A stretch of 64,000 bases of DNA from JAGQWW01 sp041392845 (GCA_041392845.1 JAWKLG010000011.1:124001-188000); one strand, 5' to 3'. Shown: positions 25,101-33,534, counted from the stretch's first letter. Notes: generated from the letters alone by a model not told the origin. Translations and numbers: made by a program.

Positions 25101-27824
25101 CCTCCCAGTATAATGTGCAACAGAAGACGGATTCACATCACAATCCAAAGCTCCATTAACCAAAGCTTTCAAATTGGTGGATTCTCCGCAGGAAATATCT
25201 AAATCTCCATCAATCTCTAGTGAAGCAGGAGTACAATACGGATCGTCACAATCCACAAGTCCATCTCCGTCATCATCCAATCCATTTCCGCATATCTCGG
25301 TACATTCCGTATCTACCATTACAGATCCAGCCACTACATAGGATTGGCCATTGACCGTGTGACCATTTTTCCAATTTCTTGTATCAATAGTCAGTGTAAC
25401 CATATTTGCAGAACCCGGCACCTCTGAAAGTGTCAGATTGACGATGTCCAAACAACAAGCCCCATAAGCAGTATTGGGGCCATATAAAAACCTTTGAGTA
25501 CTAACTCCGCCCGCTTCTGCTTGGATCAATAAATACCTTCCATCTGCCGTTAGTTCTGAAATCGGAACGGTAATATTCATATTTCGAGGAGCAGAAGCTG
25601 TAGGTACAGGAATAGTTATGGTTTGAATATTATTGTAACCACTTTTTTCAGTCAAAATTCCGGATTGCTTCATGCTCATGACATTATTTCTAAAAGCATA
25701 AACCAAAACAGACTGTAAACTACAATTTGAAGGAGCATTGTTAAACGAAACACTTGACACCCCTACCGGAATTCTTCCTCTGTAAACATATACTGATGAA
25801 GAACCTCCCGATACCGGAACCTCTGGCAAATTGTAGGTATTTCCACCAGCTGTGACATTCAAGCTTGAGCCAGGTTTTGTTCCTTTATAAACTATCTCTA
25901 CAATTTCCTGATATAAATTGGAAGGATTAGGTATGCTAATCGTTGTATTTGACTGGCATTGTCGACCTGCTCCATATATATCCACCTTTCTATTATCATT
26001 ACAATCAAAAGACCAGTTATTACCTGCATTGCAATCTACCTTTCTGAGCGTAACTCCATCTATACTCACCCCTGCATCTGCGCTTGCATTGGTAAAAAAT
26101 ATTTGACGGATTGGGTCGGAACTATCATAGGTAAACCTAACAGAATACTGACCCCAATTCTGATTGGTCCAATTGTTACTTTTGTCTAGTTGAAAAGTAT
26201 TGGTTTCAATAAAAGCACCTGATTGCGTTAAAAATTCCATTTTTATAGCCCCATCCTGCTGAGGAGAATTGGCTCCGGTTGGATAACCGTTTGCGTCCAA
26301 TACTTCTGTCCAGGGAGAGGCATAAAAACATAAAACATATTCAACACCATGCTCAAGGCCAAGGGTTAATCCAATATTATCTTTTGTTCTATAACAATCA
26401 TTTAAAGCCGGTAACCAAACAAAGTAATTCCCATCGGGATTATTTACCCTGTTCACTACATCGTTGATAAAATACATCCTGGGTGTAGCAAGGGCAGGTT
26501 GCCATTCAGTTAGCACATTTGTGCTTGAATTGGTAAGGTCTCTTGCATTATTACCTCTGAAATTAACCGGGAAAGTAGTAGTAGGATCAAAGGTTTCATA
26601 TCCACCATTTGTAAAAAGGGTATTCCCACAACCACAATCGACTGGTCCACCCGAAAAATCGGCTTCCAAAGGATAATAATGAACCTCTCCTGATACATGG
26701 GTATAGTTGTTTACCGCTATCTGCCCGTTTAAATTTCCCGTATTTCCTTTGATCAAATTTGCTTGTGGAGCAAGAATACTACCGATTAAGGTACTTCCTC
26801 CCTGCAGGGTAATGGTACCCGATGTATTTGCAAAGTTCCATAAAATAAAAGGCCCCTGAAGATCACTGATCCCGGGCAAATTAGGAATGGTCCATGTAAA
26901 ATTGGCTCCTGTCGTGACATTTATCAACAGGGGTTTCGAGAGGTCGGGGGGTGAGTTAAATGAAATTTCAATAAGTGACCCTAGTGTCGCAGCATCCACA
27001 TTCCAGACGTTGACTCGATTATTGGTTAAAAAAAGTTTTATACGCCCGGCACCTTGTACCTGTGTATTTACATTATTAGTATAAGAATTTAAAGTATTAG
27101 ATTCTGTTTGTAGCGTATTAAAGGTTCCAGAAAAATTAAATACATCCAGCGGACCTACATTTGCAGCGGGTTGATGCAGACTTACCTGAATTTTAGGAAT
27201 ATCATTAAATCCATTGGGAGTGATTCTGGTATTGGTCGGATTACCATTGTCCAAATCATGGATTACACTCCCTGTTAGGTCTTTAATCTTTACTAAGGAG
27301 TTGCTCAATAGATTGATTCCGTTTCCACTAATGTAGTTAACCCTACCTTCTATAACCATACCCGTAGGACGTGTATCACCCGATACCACAAAGGTTCCCG
27401 GATTACTAATGGCCACATTAAAGGTACCATCCATATTCAAATCATTCCACATCGCAATCGGTCCTTCAATTTCACCATTTTGTAAAGTCATACTTCCCTT
27501 TGCAAGTACGTTAAAACCACTCATCACTGCCAATGGCTCATTCGGTGCAAACATGAATGACTTTAAAATACCGTCATCGGTAAAATCAGCAGCACTAAGA
27601 CCTACCTTGGATTTCTTTGGAGTAGGTTTAATGGATGCAGCCATCAAAGGTGAAAGAAGCTCACCCATGGGAATGTTTAACAAAAGAAAAAACAAGAAAA
27701 GGAAGGATACTTTTTGAAGAACTTTTGAATCGTACTGTACCTTTCTCTTTTTAGTAGTTGCTATCTCTTTTAGTCTGTTGTGTTTCTGAACCAAGCTTTT
27801 GCCCTGGTGTAAATGTTTCCTCAT
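1..27824 (-). CDS. Giant multidomain repeat surface adhesin, C-terminus outside the window
   Basis: This gene encodes a secreted giant protein of at least about 9270 residues once four single-base frame breaks (near 20812, 19350, 18190 and 15821) are bridged. I chose the ATG at 27824 because it is the closest start before the hydrophobic signal segment (FLFLFFLLL, residues 40-48). The frame is open further, to a TTG at 28028. Residues about 97-389 form a choice-of-anchor A adhesive domain and 397-600 a carbohydrate-binding-like region. Two Ca-binding motifs (CGNGLDDDGDG and CGNGLDDDNDG) with PKD/Ig-like segments follow, then the repeat blocks listed separately. Similar giant proteins of Bacteroidota, such as SprB, leave by the type IX system and act in adhesion or gliding; that role is inferred here. 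The sorting domain expected at the C-terminus is not in the window. It stands alone, divergent from the isoaspartyl peptidase gene. Confidence 0.85.
1190..2620 (-). repeat. Ig/PKD-like units of the SNSPVC type in the giant adhesin
   Basis: Six or so units of about 75-85 residues carry recurring motifs such as SNSPVC and FxWxGPNxF, followed by a G-x-Y-x-V strand and an acidic Cys end. This layout is common in PKD-like/Ig-like units of large Bacteroidota surface proteins. The units are much more diverged from each other than those of the neighbouring HYR-like block, which suggests an older array. Confidence 0.6.
2620..11720 (-). repeat. About 38 tandem HYR-like units, roughly 239 bp each
   Basis: A unit of about 80 residues repeats with the recurring motifs APVxxNIPxDVTIECD, TDNCD, PGACPQERVITRTW, TDDCGN and SQVITIQDSE. 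Each unit has four conserved cysteines, so this block alone should contain about 150. The period, measured between successive conserved TDDCGN codons, is close to 239 bp. Units between about 7.0 and 9.6 kb are the most alike, and those near both ends are more diverged, as expected if the array grows from its middle. HYR domains are extracellular Ig-like modules linked to adhesion. Confidence 0.85.
11720..15150 (-). repeat. 13 HYR-variant units of about 264 bp
   Basis: These units share the TIECD/TDECGN framework of the neighbouring block but carry an insert of about 25-30 residues with the pattern VECDGAGN-L-x-x-L-x-x-W-L-x-x-NGG-A. It is followed by WxxxFxGLSDDCG-x-TGSATVTFTVTD. The period is about 88 residues. 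They lie directly C-terminal to the SdrD_B-like block. The function is unknown beyond an inferred extracellular Ig-like fold. Confidence 0.75.
15817..15824 (-). other. Frame break 4 in the giant adhesin (one base missing)
   Basis: Plus-strand CTGATGCCG replaces the CTGAATGCCG or CTGAATACCG of sister units in the codons for NGIQDAG. One base is lost in the last A unit. From here the frame is open to base 1. Confidence 0.85.
18185..18193 (-). other. Frame break 3 in the giant adhesin (one extra base)
   Basis: Plus-strand AACCCTGTTGG replaces the AACCCGTTGG of sister units in the codons for PTGYS. This adds one base in the second A unit of the four-A run. Confidence 0.85.
19346..19354 (-). other. 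Frame break 2 in the giant adhesin (one extra base)
   Basis: In coding orientation the Gly-Ser codons read GGCAAGT. Sister units use either GGC-AGT or GGA-AGT, so the extra base looks like the sum of both spellings. It lies in the third B-type unit. Confidence 0.85.
20806..20816 (-). other. Frame break 1 in the giant adhesin (one extra base)
   Basis: The codons for DLTTTTDGSG read GGTGAGTC on the plus strand where sister units read GGTAGTC or similar. One extra base moves the reading frame. The protein sequence continues without loss in the shifted frame, inside the second B-type SdrD_B unit. Confidence 0.85.
22430..23350 (-). repeat. Short N-terminal set of HYR-like units
   Basis: Three to four diverged HYR-like units with APVLSGVP, TVECS, TDNCGG and DCGNT motifs precede the SdrD_B-like block. 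They are separated from it by about 400 bp encoding a stretch with no clear repeat. They match the family of the large block at 2.6-11.7 kb but are less alike, so they look like an older or separately acquired set. Confidence 0.7.
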
Positions 27825-28109
27825 AACCCCGCCGGTTATTTTTGTTTTTAATTGTTTGAACCAAATAGCAATGCCTTTCCCAAATACATTATTTGTGAAA
27901 GGTTCTGTTTGGTCTGGTTTAAATGGGTGTATGACACGCCAGTCCGAACGCAGTGTTCGAAGGCAGGGGGTGAGCAAAATTGTGTCAGCCGGGTTTACCC
28001 GACATTTTGTGAATGAGGAAGAAAGCAAGCAATAATCACAAAGTGATAGGCTTTCTAAAACCAGTAATTAAAAGGGGGAAATCTTAGTGGGGAATACGTC
28101 GCAAAAATA
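27825..28109 (-). promoter_or_regulatory. Putative promoter element and structured leader of the adhesin gene
   Basis: A TATTTTTG element (minus strand, 28102-28109) fits the Bacteroidota -7 consensus TAnnTTTG and would give a leader of about 270 nt. The leader contains three short hairpins: a nested one at 28021-28055 (GAAAGC/GCTTTC around ATCAC/GTGAT), CGGG-TTTA-CCCG at 27990-28001, and CGAAC-N5-GTTCG at 27945-27959. The same frame stays open through the leader, so part of it could be coding. No clear -33 TTTG box was found. Confidence 0.4.
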
Positions 28110-28439
28110 GGCTATTCTATGCTTCAAGTCACTACCTGAATTTGGTTGATATAAAATTAACACCAATCACACATTATATAAAATAAAAATATAGTTTCAA
28201 AAAAAATTGACTATCAATTTTTTACAAATAATATTTAAAACACTTATTTTTTAAAAAAATGTATCAAATACAATAAATTAATCTTTTTACTATCCTTTAC
28301 TTAAACATTTTTAGGTAATAAGCCAGCTTGACCCCCTAAATTCCTTGTCACAAATTGAAATATTTCATGACAACAATCTTTTGTCTTGAATACTTCAAAT
28401 TAAGATTTTTGGGTACCTTCCCTTTCTAAAACCTACTTC
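28110..28439. other. AT-rich divergent intergenic region
   Basis: This region between the adhesin and the isoaspartyl peptidase gene is very AT-rich from about 28150 to 28310. It holds a 10-bp perfect inverted repeat, AAAAAATTGA-CTA-TCAATTTTTT, at 28201-28223. I found no gene and no convincing promoter for the rightward gene. Confidence 0.5.
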
Positions 28440-29492
28440 ATGAAGCCTGCTTTTTTATTTCCCATTTTTTTTATTTTGTCTGGCATTTTTATGCTTTCTT
28501 CATGTAATCAAACTTCATCCAATCAAGATTCATCAACGACCCTAAATAAAATGCCCAGACCAAACTTTGCCATTGCCATCCATGGAGGTGCAGGAATCAT
28601 CACCAGAGATCGAATGACTCCTGAGAAAGAATCCGCATACCGTGCGGCACTGGATAGTGCCCTTTTGGTGGGAGAAACCATTTTAAAAAATGGCGGAACT
28701 GCTTTGGATGCCGTTGAAAATACCATCATCTTTTTAGAAAATAATGCCTTATTCAATGCCGGAAAAGGAGCCGTCTTCACCCACAATGGAACCAACGAAT
28801 TAGACGCCTCCATTATGAATGGCAAAGACCAAATGGCCGGTGCAGTTGGTGGAGTCACCACCATCAAAAATCCCATTCGTGCTGCTCGTGCTGTTATGGA
28901 ACATTCCAACCACGTTATGCTGGTAGGAAAAGGTGCTGAAGAATTTGCAAGTGAAAGAAATCTGGAAACAGTAGATCCCGATTATTTCAAATCAGACTTT
29001 CGTTGGGATGCCCTGCAAAAAGCACTTGAAAAAGAAGATGCCACCGGACAACTCGAAATGCCAAAAGAAGAATATAAGTTTGGAACCGTCGGTTGCGTAG
29101 CGATGGATAAAGACGGAAACCTGGCAGCAGGAACTTCTACCGGCGGAATGACCAACAAACGATGGAACCGTATAGGAGATTCTCCCATCATCGGAGCAGG
29201 TACATATGCCGACAATGCAACCTGCGCAGTTTCTTCAACTGGCCATGGGGAGTACTTTATCCGTTATACCGTAGCAAGAGAAATAGGAGCCCGCATGGAA
29301 TACCTTGGAGAATCCTTGAAAGAAGCTTCTGATGCCATTGTCATGAAAAAACTGGTTGAAAAAGGTGGCGAAGGAGGAATCATTGCTGTTGATAAGGATG
29401 GAAATATTGCTATGCCACACAATTCACCGGGCATGTACCGCGCCTATGCCAAACCTGATGAAAGAGCTGTTAAGATTTTTGGAGATGAATAA
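28440..29492 (+). CDS. iaaA: Isoaspartyl peptidase / L-asparaginase, lipoprotein form
   Basis: This is an N-terminal nucleophile hydrolase of the asparaginase-2 (peptidase T2) family. Such enzymes cleave themselves and then hydrolyse isoaspartyl dipeptides and, more weakly, asparagine. Visible are the N-terminal strand FAIAIHGGAG (residues 43-52), the autocleavage motif GTVG with the nucleophile Thr near residue 216, and the downstream substrate-site region GTSTGG...GAGTYAD. The length of 350 residues is normal for the family plus a signal. The N-terminus is a lipoprotein signal with the lipid Cys at 22 (LSSC), so the enzyme is likely anchored in the envelope, unlike the cytoplasmic and plain periplasmic forms. 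It ends 7 bp before the convergent MocR-type gene. Confidence 0.92.
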   Translation: MKPAFLFPIFFILSGIFMLSSCNQTSSNQDSSTTLNKMPRPNFAIAIHGGAGIITRDRMTPEKESAYRAALDSALLVGETILKNGGTALDAVENTIIFLENNALFNAGKGAVFTHNGTNELDASIMNGKDQMAGAVGGVTTIKNPIRAARAVMEHSNHVMLVGKGAEEFASERNLETVDPDYFKSDFRWDALQKALEKEDATGQLEMPKEEYKFGTVGCVAMDKDGNLAAGTSTGGMTNKRWNRIGDSPIIGAGTYADNATCAVSSTGHGEYFIRYTVAREIGARMEYLGESLKEASDAIVMKKLVEKGGEGGIIAVDKDGNIAMPHNSPGMYRAYAKPDERAVKIFGDE

Positions 29493-29499
29493 AATCTGA

Positions 29500-30960
29500 T
29501 CAAACAAGACTTTCCATCACAGATTTCAAAACGCCAAGAGCACCTTTGATTTCCTTTTCGTTCAAACTCGCAAATCCCATTCTGAGCGCTCCGCATTTTT
29601 TTAGAAATTCGCGGTCTACATTTTTATACAAACCAAATTCCTTACACTTTTCAAAAAATACCTTGTCTTCAATTTTCTTTTTAAAATGAACCCAAACCGC
29701 CATTCCACCTTCCGGTCTTTGAAAGTCAAAATGGTCTGCAAAATCCTTCTCTAAAATATCGCAAAAAATATCCCGGCGCTCCCGATATACTTTTACTGCC
29801 TTTTTTAAATGTCTCTGTACTTCTCCATCCTTCAACATTTCAGCAATAGCCCGCTCAGTTATGGGATCTCCCTGTCTATCTACTATCCTTCTCAACTTAT
29901 TGATTTCTGCAACCATCTCTTCCGGAGCAACAATATACCCTACCCTAACCGACGGAGCCAGCAATTTTGAAAAGGAACCTATATAAATGACCAGACCTTT
30001 TTTATCTACGCTCGCAAGTGGCAATATCGGAGCCGAATTGTAATGAAAATCATAATCGTAATCATCCTCTACAATGGCAAAGCGATGTTGTTCTGCCAGC
30101 TCCAATAATTCCATCCTGCGTTGAGCATTGAGGGTAACAGTTGTAGGAAAATGATGATGAGGTGTTATATACGTCGCCTTGATATCAAACTCAGAACACC
30201 TATCCTTCAACGCATCTATACTGATTCCTTCTTTATCAACCGGAATCTCTTCCAGTTCAGCACCGGCTGTTTGCATCACCCAATTGGCAGCATCATAATT
30301 AGGATTACCCACTACTACTTTGTCTCCTTTGGAAATCAACATATTGAATACTAAATAAATGCCCATTTGACTTCCCCTTGTAATGACAATATTCTCAGGC
30401 TTACAATCCATTCCTCTTGTCTCCCTCAAATATTGAGAAAGCACCGTCCGTAATGTCGCTTCTCCCTGCACATCATCATAGGAAAGCAGTTTTTTGCCAT
30501 ACCTGCTGTTTGCCACCGAGCGACAATATTTCATCAAAGTATTCAAAGGTGCCAATCGAACATCCGGAGAACCATCGTCAATCATATGCTGATACTTCTC
30601 CAGTTTCCTGTAGGGTTCAATACTTTTAAAATGATTAAATTCTAAATCTACTTTTTGAACGGGGCCATTATTAGCAATACCAATATTTTGATACTGAACC
30701 GTGGGAAGACTTGAAACAACAAAAACCCCACTCGAAGGTCGAACCTCCAACCACCCCTGCCCTTCCAATTCCGAATAGGCATTGGAAACCGTTTTTCTAT
30801 TCAAATCCAACAAACCGGCCATCTGTCTCGAGCCCGGAATTTTCTGCCCCGGCTCTAACCTGCCTTGACTGATTTCTCTGATTACTGCATTGGCAATCTG
30901 CAAATAAACAGGAACTATCGCCTGCCTTTCTATTTGAATAATGGTTTTCCATGGCAACAT
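29500..30960 (-). CDS. MocR/PdxR-type transcriptional regulator with aminotransferase domain
   Basis: Residues 10-80 form a GntR-type winged helix (GQKIPGSRQMAGLLDLNRKTV), and residues about 120-480 form a fold-type I aminotransferase domain. The PLP-binding lysine is in SFSKLLAPS near residue 332, with the VEDDYD motif near 298. MocR proteins sense pyridoxal phosphate or an amino compound bound to it and control neighbouring genes. This one is divergent from a DinB-cupin/DinB/PPOX operon across 91 bp, and the last gene of that operon is of the pyridoxamine-phosphate-oxidase-like fold. It is therefore a likely local regulator of that operon, perhaps also of itself. The effector is unknown. 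Confidence 0.9.
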   Translation of the reverse strand: MLPWKTIIQIERQAIVPVYLQIANAVIREISQGRLEPGQKIPGSRQMAGLLDLNRKTVSNAYSELEGQGWLEVRPSSGVFVVSSLPTVQYQNIGIANNGPVQKVDLEFNHFKSIEPYRKLEKYQHMIDDGSPDVRLAPLNTLMKYCRSVANSRYGKKLLSYDDVQGEATLRTVLSQYLRETRGMDCKPENIVITRGSQMGIYLVFNMLISKGDKVVVGNPNYDAANWVMQTAGAELEEIPVDKEGISIDALKDRCSEFDIKATYITPHHHFPTTVTLNAQRRMELLELAEQHRFAIVEDDYDYDFHYNSAPILPLASVDKKGLVIYIGSFSKLLAPSVRVGYIVAPEEMVAEINKLRRIVDRQGDPITERAIAEMLKDGEVQRHLKKAVKVYRERRDIFCDILEKDFADHFDFQRPEGGMAVWVHFKKKIEDKVFFEKCKEFGLYKNVDREFLKKCGALRMGFASLNEKEIKGALGVLKSVMESLV

Positions 30961-31009
30961 AACCGGACCATTGAATGATTAAAAAATGGAGTACAAAGAT
31001 AAGCCGGTT
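30961..31009 (-). promoter_or_regulatory. Putative MocR promoter and AACCGG/CCGGTT pair
   Basis: On the minus strand TATCTTTG (30994-31001) fits TAnnTTTG and lies 33 nt before the regulator start. AACCGG (30961-30966) and CCGGTT (31004-31009) form an inverted pair around it, a possible operator. No -33 box was seen. Confidence 0.4.
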
Positions 31010-31051
31010 TGTTTATAAATTTAACCTCAGAAAACACCTTAAACCTGTACA

Positions 31052-31816
31052 ATGAAAAATAGCCTCATTCAAAGGTTGTCTTTTTTAAAAGAAATCACCC
31101 CTCTTTCCCTACTGGATCTGGATAAAAATCTGCTGAGAATCAAACCAGCTCCAAACAAATGGTCGCCGCTCGAAATCATGGGCCACCTATGCGACTCTGC
31201 CCTAAACAATTGGAAAAGGTTTGCAGAAATTCCATTTTCTGAAAATCCTTATCCTATAAAACCTTACCAACAGGACGACTTGGTTCAATCCAACAATTGG
31301 AATTCCAAAACACTCGGTCACATTCTACAACTCTGGTCATCCATCAACCAGCAAATCATTTTTTTATGGGAAGATTATGATGAAGAAATTCTTAAAAAAG
31401 AGGTCCTGCTTGAGGATGGATCAATGCACACTGTCTCGTTTTGGATGAAAGACTACCTCGAACATATGGAACACCACCTGAAGCAAATTCTTAAAGAAAT
31501 TCCCAATGAAATTCCAGATTACCCCTGGCATCTCCATTACAAAAATGAACTTGAAAATTTTGGTCCCGGTATTTTAAAAATACTATTCAGGTCCGGTAAT
31601 GCGAGTGTCGAATTGTATATGCCTAAAGAAAAAGATTTTCAAACCCCGCATGAACAGGAGGAACTATACTTAATAGCTGAAGGCCATGCTGTTTTTTCCA
31701 GAAATGAAGAAATGTTGGAAGTTAAAACAGGAGATGTATTATATGTACCAGCACATATGCCACACCGATTTGAATCATTTTCAAAAGACTTCAAAACCTG
31801 GGTTGTCTTTTGGTAA
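31052..31816 (+). CDS. DinB-like domain fused to a cupin domain
   Basis: The first 150 residues look like a DinB/YfiT-type four-helix bundle (WSPLEIMGHLCDSA near residue 38, EHMEHHLKQI near 140). The last 90 are a cupin barrel (HEQEELYLIAEG, then GDVLYVPAHMPHRFE). Both folds often bind a divalent metal through histidines, and candidate ligands are present in each half. DinB-like proteins include thiol-dependent transferases; what this fusion does is unknown. It is the first gene of a three-gene operon with a second DinB-like protein 11 bp downstream, and it is divergent from the MocR-type regulator. Confidence 0.8.
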   Translation: MKNSLIQRLSFLKEITPLSLLDLDKNLLRIKPAPNKWSPLEIMGHLCDSALNNWKRFAEIPFSENPYPIKPYQQDDLVQSNNWNSKTLGHILQLWSSINQQIIFLWEDYDEEILKKEVLLEDGSMHTVSFWMKDYLEHMEHHLKQILKEIPNEIPDYPWHLHYKNELENFGPGILKILFRSGNASVELYMPKEKDFQTPHEQEELYLIAEGHAVFSRNEEMLEVKTGDVLYVPAHMPHRFESFSKDFKTWVVFW

Positions 31817-31827
31817 AAATTTATACT

Positions 31828-32343
31828 ATGAACCGACCAGCAGAAGGAACCTACAATCCCTATTTTGGAACTTACATCAGTAAAGTGGAAGGAAACAATA
31901 TCCTTCCTATTTTAAAAAAACAATTACATGATTTGGAGGTCTTTTTAAAAGAAATTCCATCTGAAAAATGGAGCTATTCCTATGGTGAAGGAAAATGGAC
32001 CCTAGCCGAATCATGGATCCATGTAAATGACACTGAGCGCATCTTTTCTTACCGCGCACTTCGCATTTCCAGAGGAGATCAAACACCGCTCCCAGGATTC
32101 GAACAGGACGATTATGTTCCTTTTTATAGTGCAAAAAATAGATCAGCCGAATCCATTATTGAAGAATTTGTTACCATCAGAAAAGCCAGTTTGAGCTTAT
32201 TGGAATCTCTGGATGCAGAAGGATGGAATAGAACCGGCACAGCCAGCAACCATAAAATATCCGTAAAAGCCATCGCTTTTATTTTGGCGGGACACGCCGA
32301 ACACCATCTTCGTATCACCCAGGAAAAATACCTCGCATCATGA
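31828..32343 (+). CDS. DinB family protein
   Basis: This is a stand-alone DinB-like four-helix protein of 171 residues. The N-terminal motif WTLAESWIHVNDTER and the C-terminal motif AGHAEHHLRI carry the histidines expected for a metal site. I took the ATG at 31828; a TTG 18 bp upstream overlaps the previous stop. It overlaps the next gene by 4 bp (ATGA), so the two are probably translationally coupled. It may be a bacillithiol-transferase-like or other thiol-related enzyme, but the sequence does not decide this. Confidence 0.85.
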   Translation: MNRPAEGTYNPYFGTYISKVEGNNILPILKKQLHDLEVFLKEIPSEKWSYSYGEGKWTLAESWIHVNDTERIFSYRALRISRGDQTPLPGFEQDDYVPFYSAKNRSAESIIEEFVTIRKASLSLLESLDAEGWNRTGTASNHKISVKAIAFILAGHAEHHLRITQEKYLAS

Positions 32344-32972
32344 GTTCCTTTGAAAAAACCACCCGAAATACCGTAAAAAGAATCCCCAAAAGAGGACATT
32401 ACGACAAGGAAACCATTTTTAAAATATTGGATGCAGGATTCGTTTGTCATGTTTCCTTTTTAATGGGCGAACAACCCTTCATCATACCCACTGCCTACGG
32501 ACGCATAGACGATAAACTCTACTTCCACGGAGCAACTACAAGTCGTATGATTGGAAATCTGGAAAAAGGTTTCAAAGCAACCGTTGCTGTAACCCATATC
32601 GACGCATTGGTTTTAGCGCGTTCTGCATTCCATCATTCCATGAATTATAGATCAGTAATCGCATTCGGATCTGCAAAACCAGTTGAAGTGGAAAGAAAGG
32701 AAATCGCACTCAAAGCCATCTCCGATCAAATACTCAAAGGCCGTTGGGAACAAACTCGTCCGCCCAACGAAAAAGAATTGAAAGCTACTACCGTCCTGGA
32801 GTTCACCATCGAAGAAGCTTCTGCAAAAATCAGAGCGGAAGGAGTAAACGACGACAAAGAAGATTACGCCCTACCCTACTGGGCCGGACTCATACCGATA
32901 GAAACGAAATTCGGAAACCCTATAAATGATGAGAGGTTGTTGGAGGGAGTGGAATTTGGAAATGGCTATTAG
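32340..32972 (+). CDS. Pyridoxamine 5'-phosphate oxidase-like (PPOX class) flavoprotein
   Basis: The 210-residue product has the split-barrel FMN-binding fold of the Pfam Putative_PNPOx/NimA-like group: RGHYDKETIFKILDAGFVCHVSF at the start (in pieces), then LYFHGATTSRM, and YRSVIAFGSAK in the middle. Members include nitroimidazole reductases and proteins of unknown activity; a classical PdxH role is unlikely because the C-terminal PdxH motif is missing. It is the last gene of the DinB operon and is likely under control of the divergent MocR-type regulator. Its last codons run into a short-word array (GGCTATTAG). Confidence 0.85.
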   Translation: MSSFEKTTRNTVKRIPKRGHYDKETIFKILDAGFVCHVSFLMGEQPFIIPTAYGRIDDKLYFHGATTSRMIGNLEKGFKATVAVTHIDALVLARSAFHHSMNYRSVIAFGSAKPVEVERKEIALKAISDQILKGRWEQTRPPNEKELKATTVLEFTIEEASAKIRAEGVNDDKEDYALPYWAGLIPIETKFGNPINDERLLEGVEFGNGY

Positions 32973-33196
32973 CTGTTGGCTGTTGGCCATTGGCTATTTG
33001 ATAGGACCACTGGACTTAAGCCAAATTATCCGGCGGTATATTTTAAACTTTTTGTCAACATTCGGAAGTCTATGATCCGTTCTTTTCACCTGGTAGAGCC
33101 GCCAAGCATGGCGGCTCTACCAGACCGAATTTATTCTACCAAAGATCAAAAGGCGTAGCCACAAAAAAGCCAACGGCCAACGGCCAATAGCCAAAG
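32962..33196. repeat. Inverted short-word array with a central 14-bp hairpin
   Basis: This convergent intergenic region begins with tandem TTGGC words (TGGCTATTAGCTGTTGGC, 32962 on), which include the stop codon of the PPOX-like gene. It ends with the inverted counterpart at 33168-33195, just before the ClpS stop. The two arms match over about 25 bp with three differences, two of them G-U compatible. In between, 33090-33103 and 33110-33123 form a perfect 14-bp stem with loop AAGCAT. No open reading frame of note is present. Confidence 0.8.
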
Positions 33197-33201
33197 ACTA
33201 A

Positions 33202-33510
33202 TCAAACTTCCCTCTTCTCAATCACAGCACTCAAGCCGCGTTCGATCAGAGCGTCTTTTTTTGGTTTTAATTCGCGGAAAGGTGCCGTCTTTACAGTTGC
33301 TTTTCCTTTGAAGTGGATGATAAGGGCTAGCTGTTCAGACTGTTCGTGGCTATGTTCAAGGACTTCCATAAAAGAATCGATGACCCAATCGAATGTATTG
33401 TGATCATCATTATAAACCAACAACTCAGAGATTTCACCTGAACCGGTATCGTCCAGTACCTCTTCGAGTTGTATTTCTTCTAATTCTTCCTGAAATCCAT
33501 TTTTAAACAT
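33202..33510 (-). CDS. clpS: ATP-dependent Clp protease adaptor ClpS
   Basis: ClpS delivers N-degron substrates to the ClpAP or ClpCP protease. The signature LLVYNDDHNTFDWVI (middle of the protein) contains the N-end residue pocket and the ClpS core fold, followed by the helix region EVLEHSHEQSEQLALIIHFKG. The length (about 102 residues) is typical. I prefer the ATG at 33510; a GTG two codons earlier is possible. The acidic N-terminal extension (EELEEIQLEEVL) is the flexible arm that contacts the unfoldase. It lies downstream of the peroxiredoxin gene on the same strand. Confidence 0.92.
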   Translation of the reverse strand: MFKNGFQEELEEIQLEEVLDDTGSGEISELLVYNDDHNTFDWVIDSFMEVLEHSHEQSEQLALIIHFKGKATVKTAPFRELKPKKDALIERGLSAVIEKREV

Positions 33511-33526
33511 AAACACAAATTAAAAC

Positions 33527-33534
33527 CAAAATTA
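33527..33534 (-). promoter_or_regulatory. Putative -7 element of clpS
   Basis: TAATTTTG on the minus strand fits TAnnTTTG and ends 17 nt before the chosen ATG, which would give a very short leader. No -33 box was found. Confidence 0.3.

Noticed and set aside
27825..28109. Cyclic-di-GMP or other known riboswitch in the adhesin leader
   Set aside because: The hairpins do not carry the conserved core motifs of the classes I know.
28982..29215. Open frames on the minus strand inside the isoaspartyl peptidase gene
   Set aside because: They overlap a conserved enzyme gene on the other strand and have no recognisable product.
32976..33158. 60-codon frame in the intergenic region before clpS
   Set aside because: It runs through the word array and the 14-bp palindrome, so it is unlikely to be coding.
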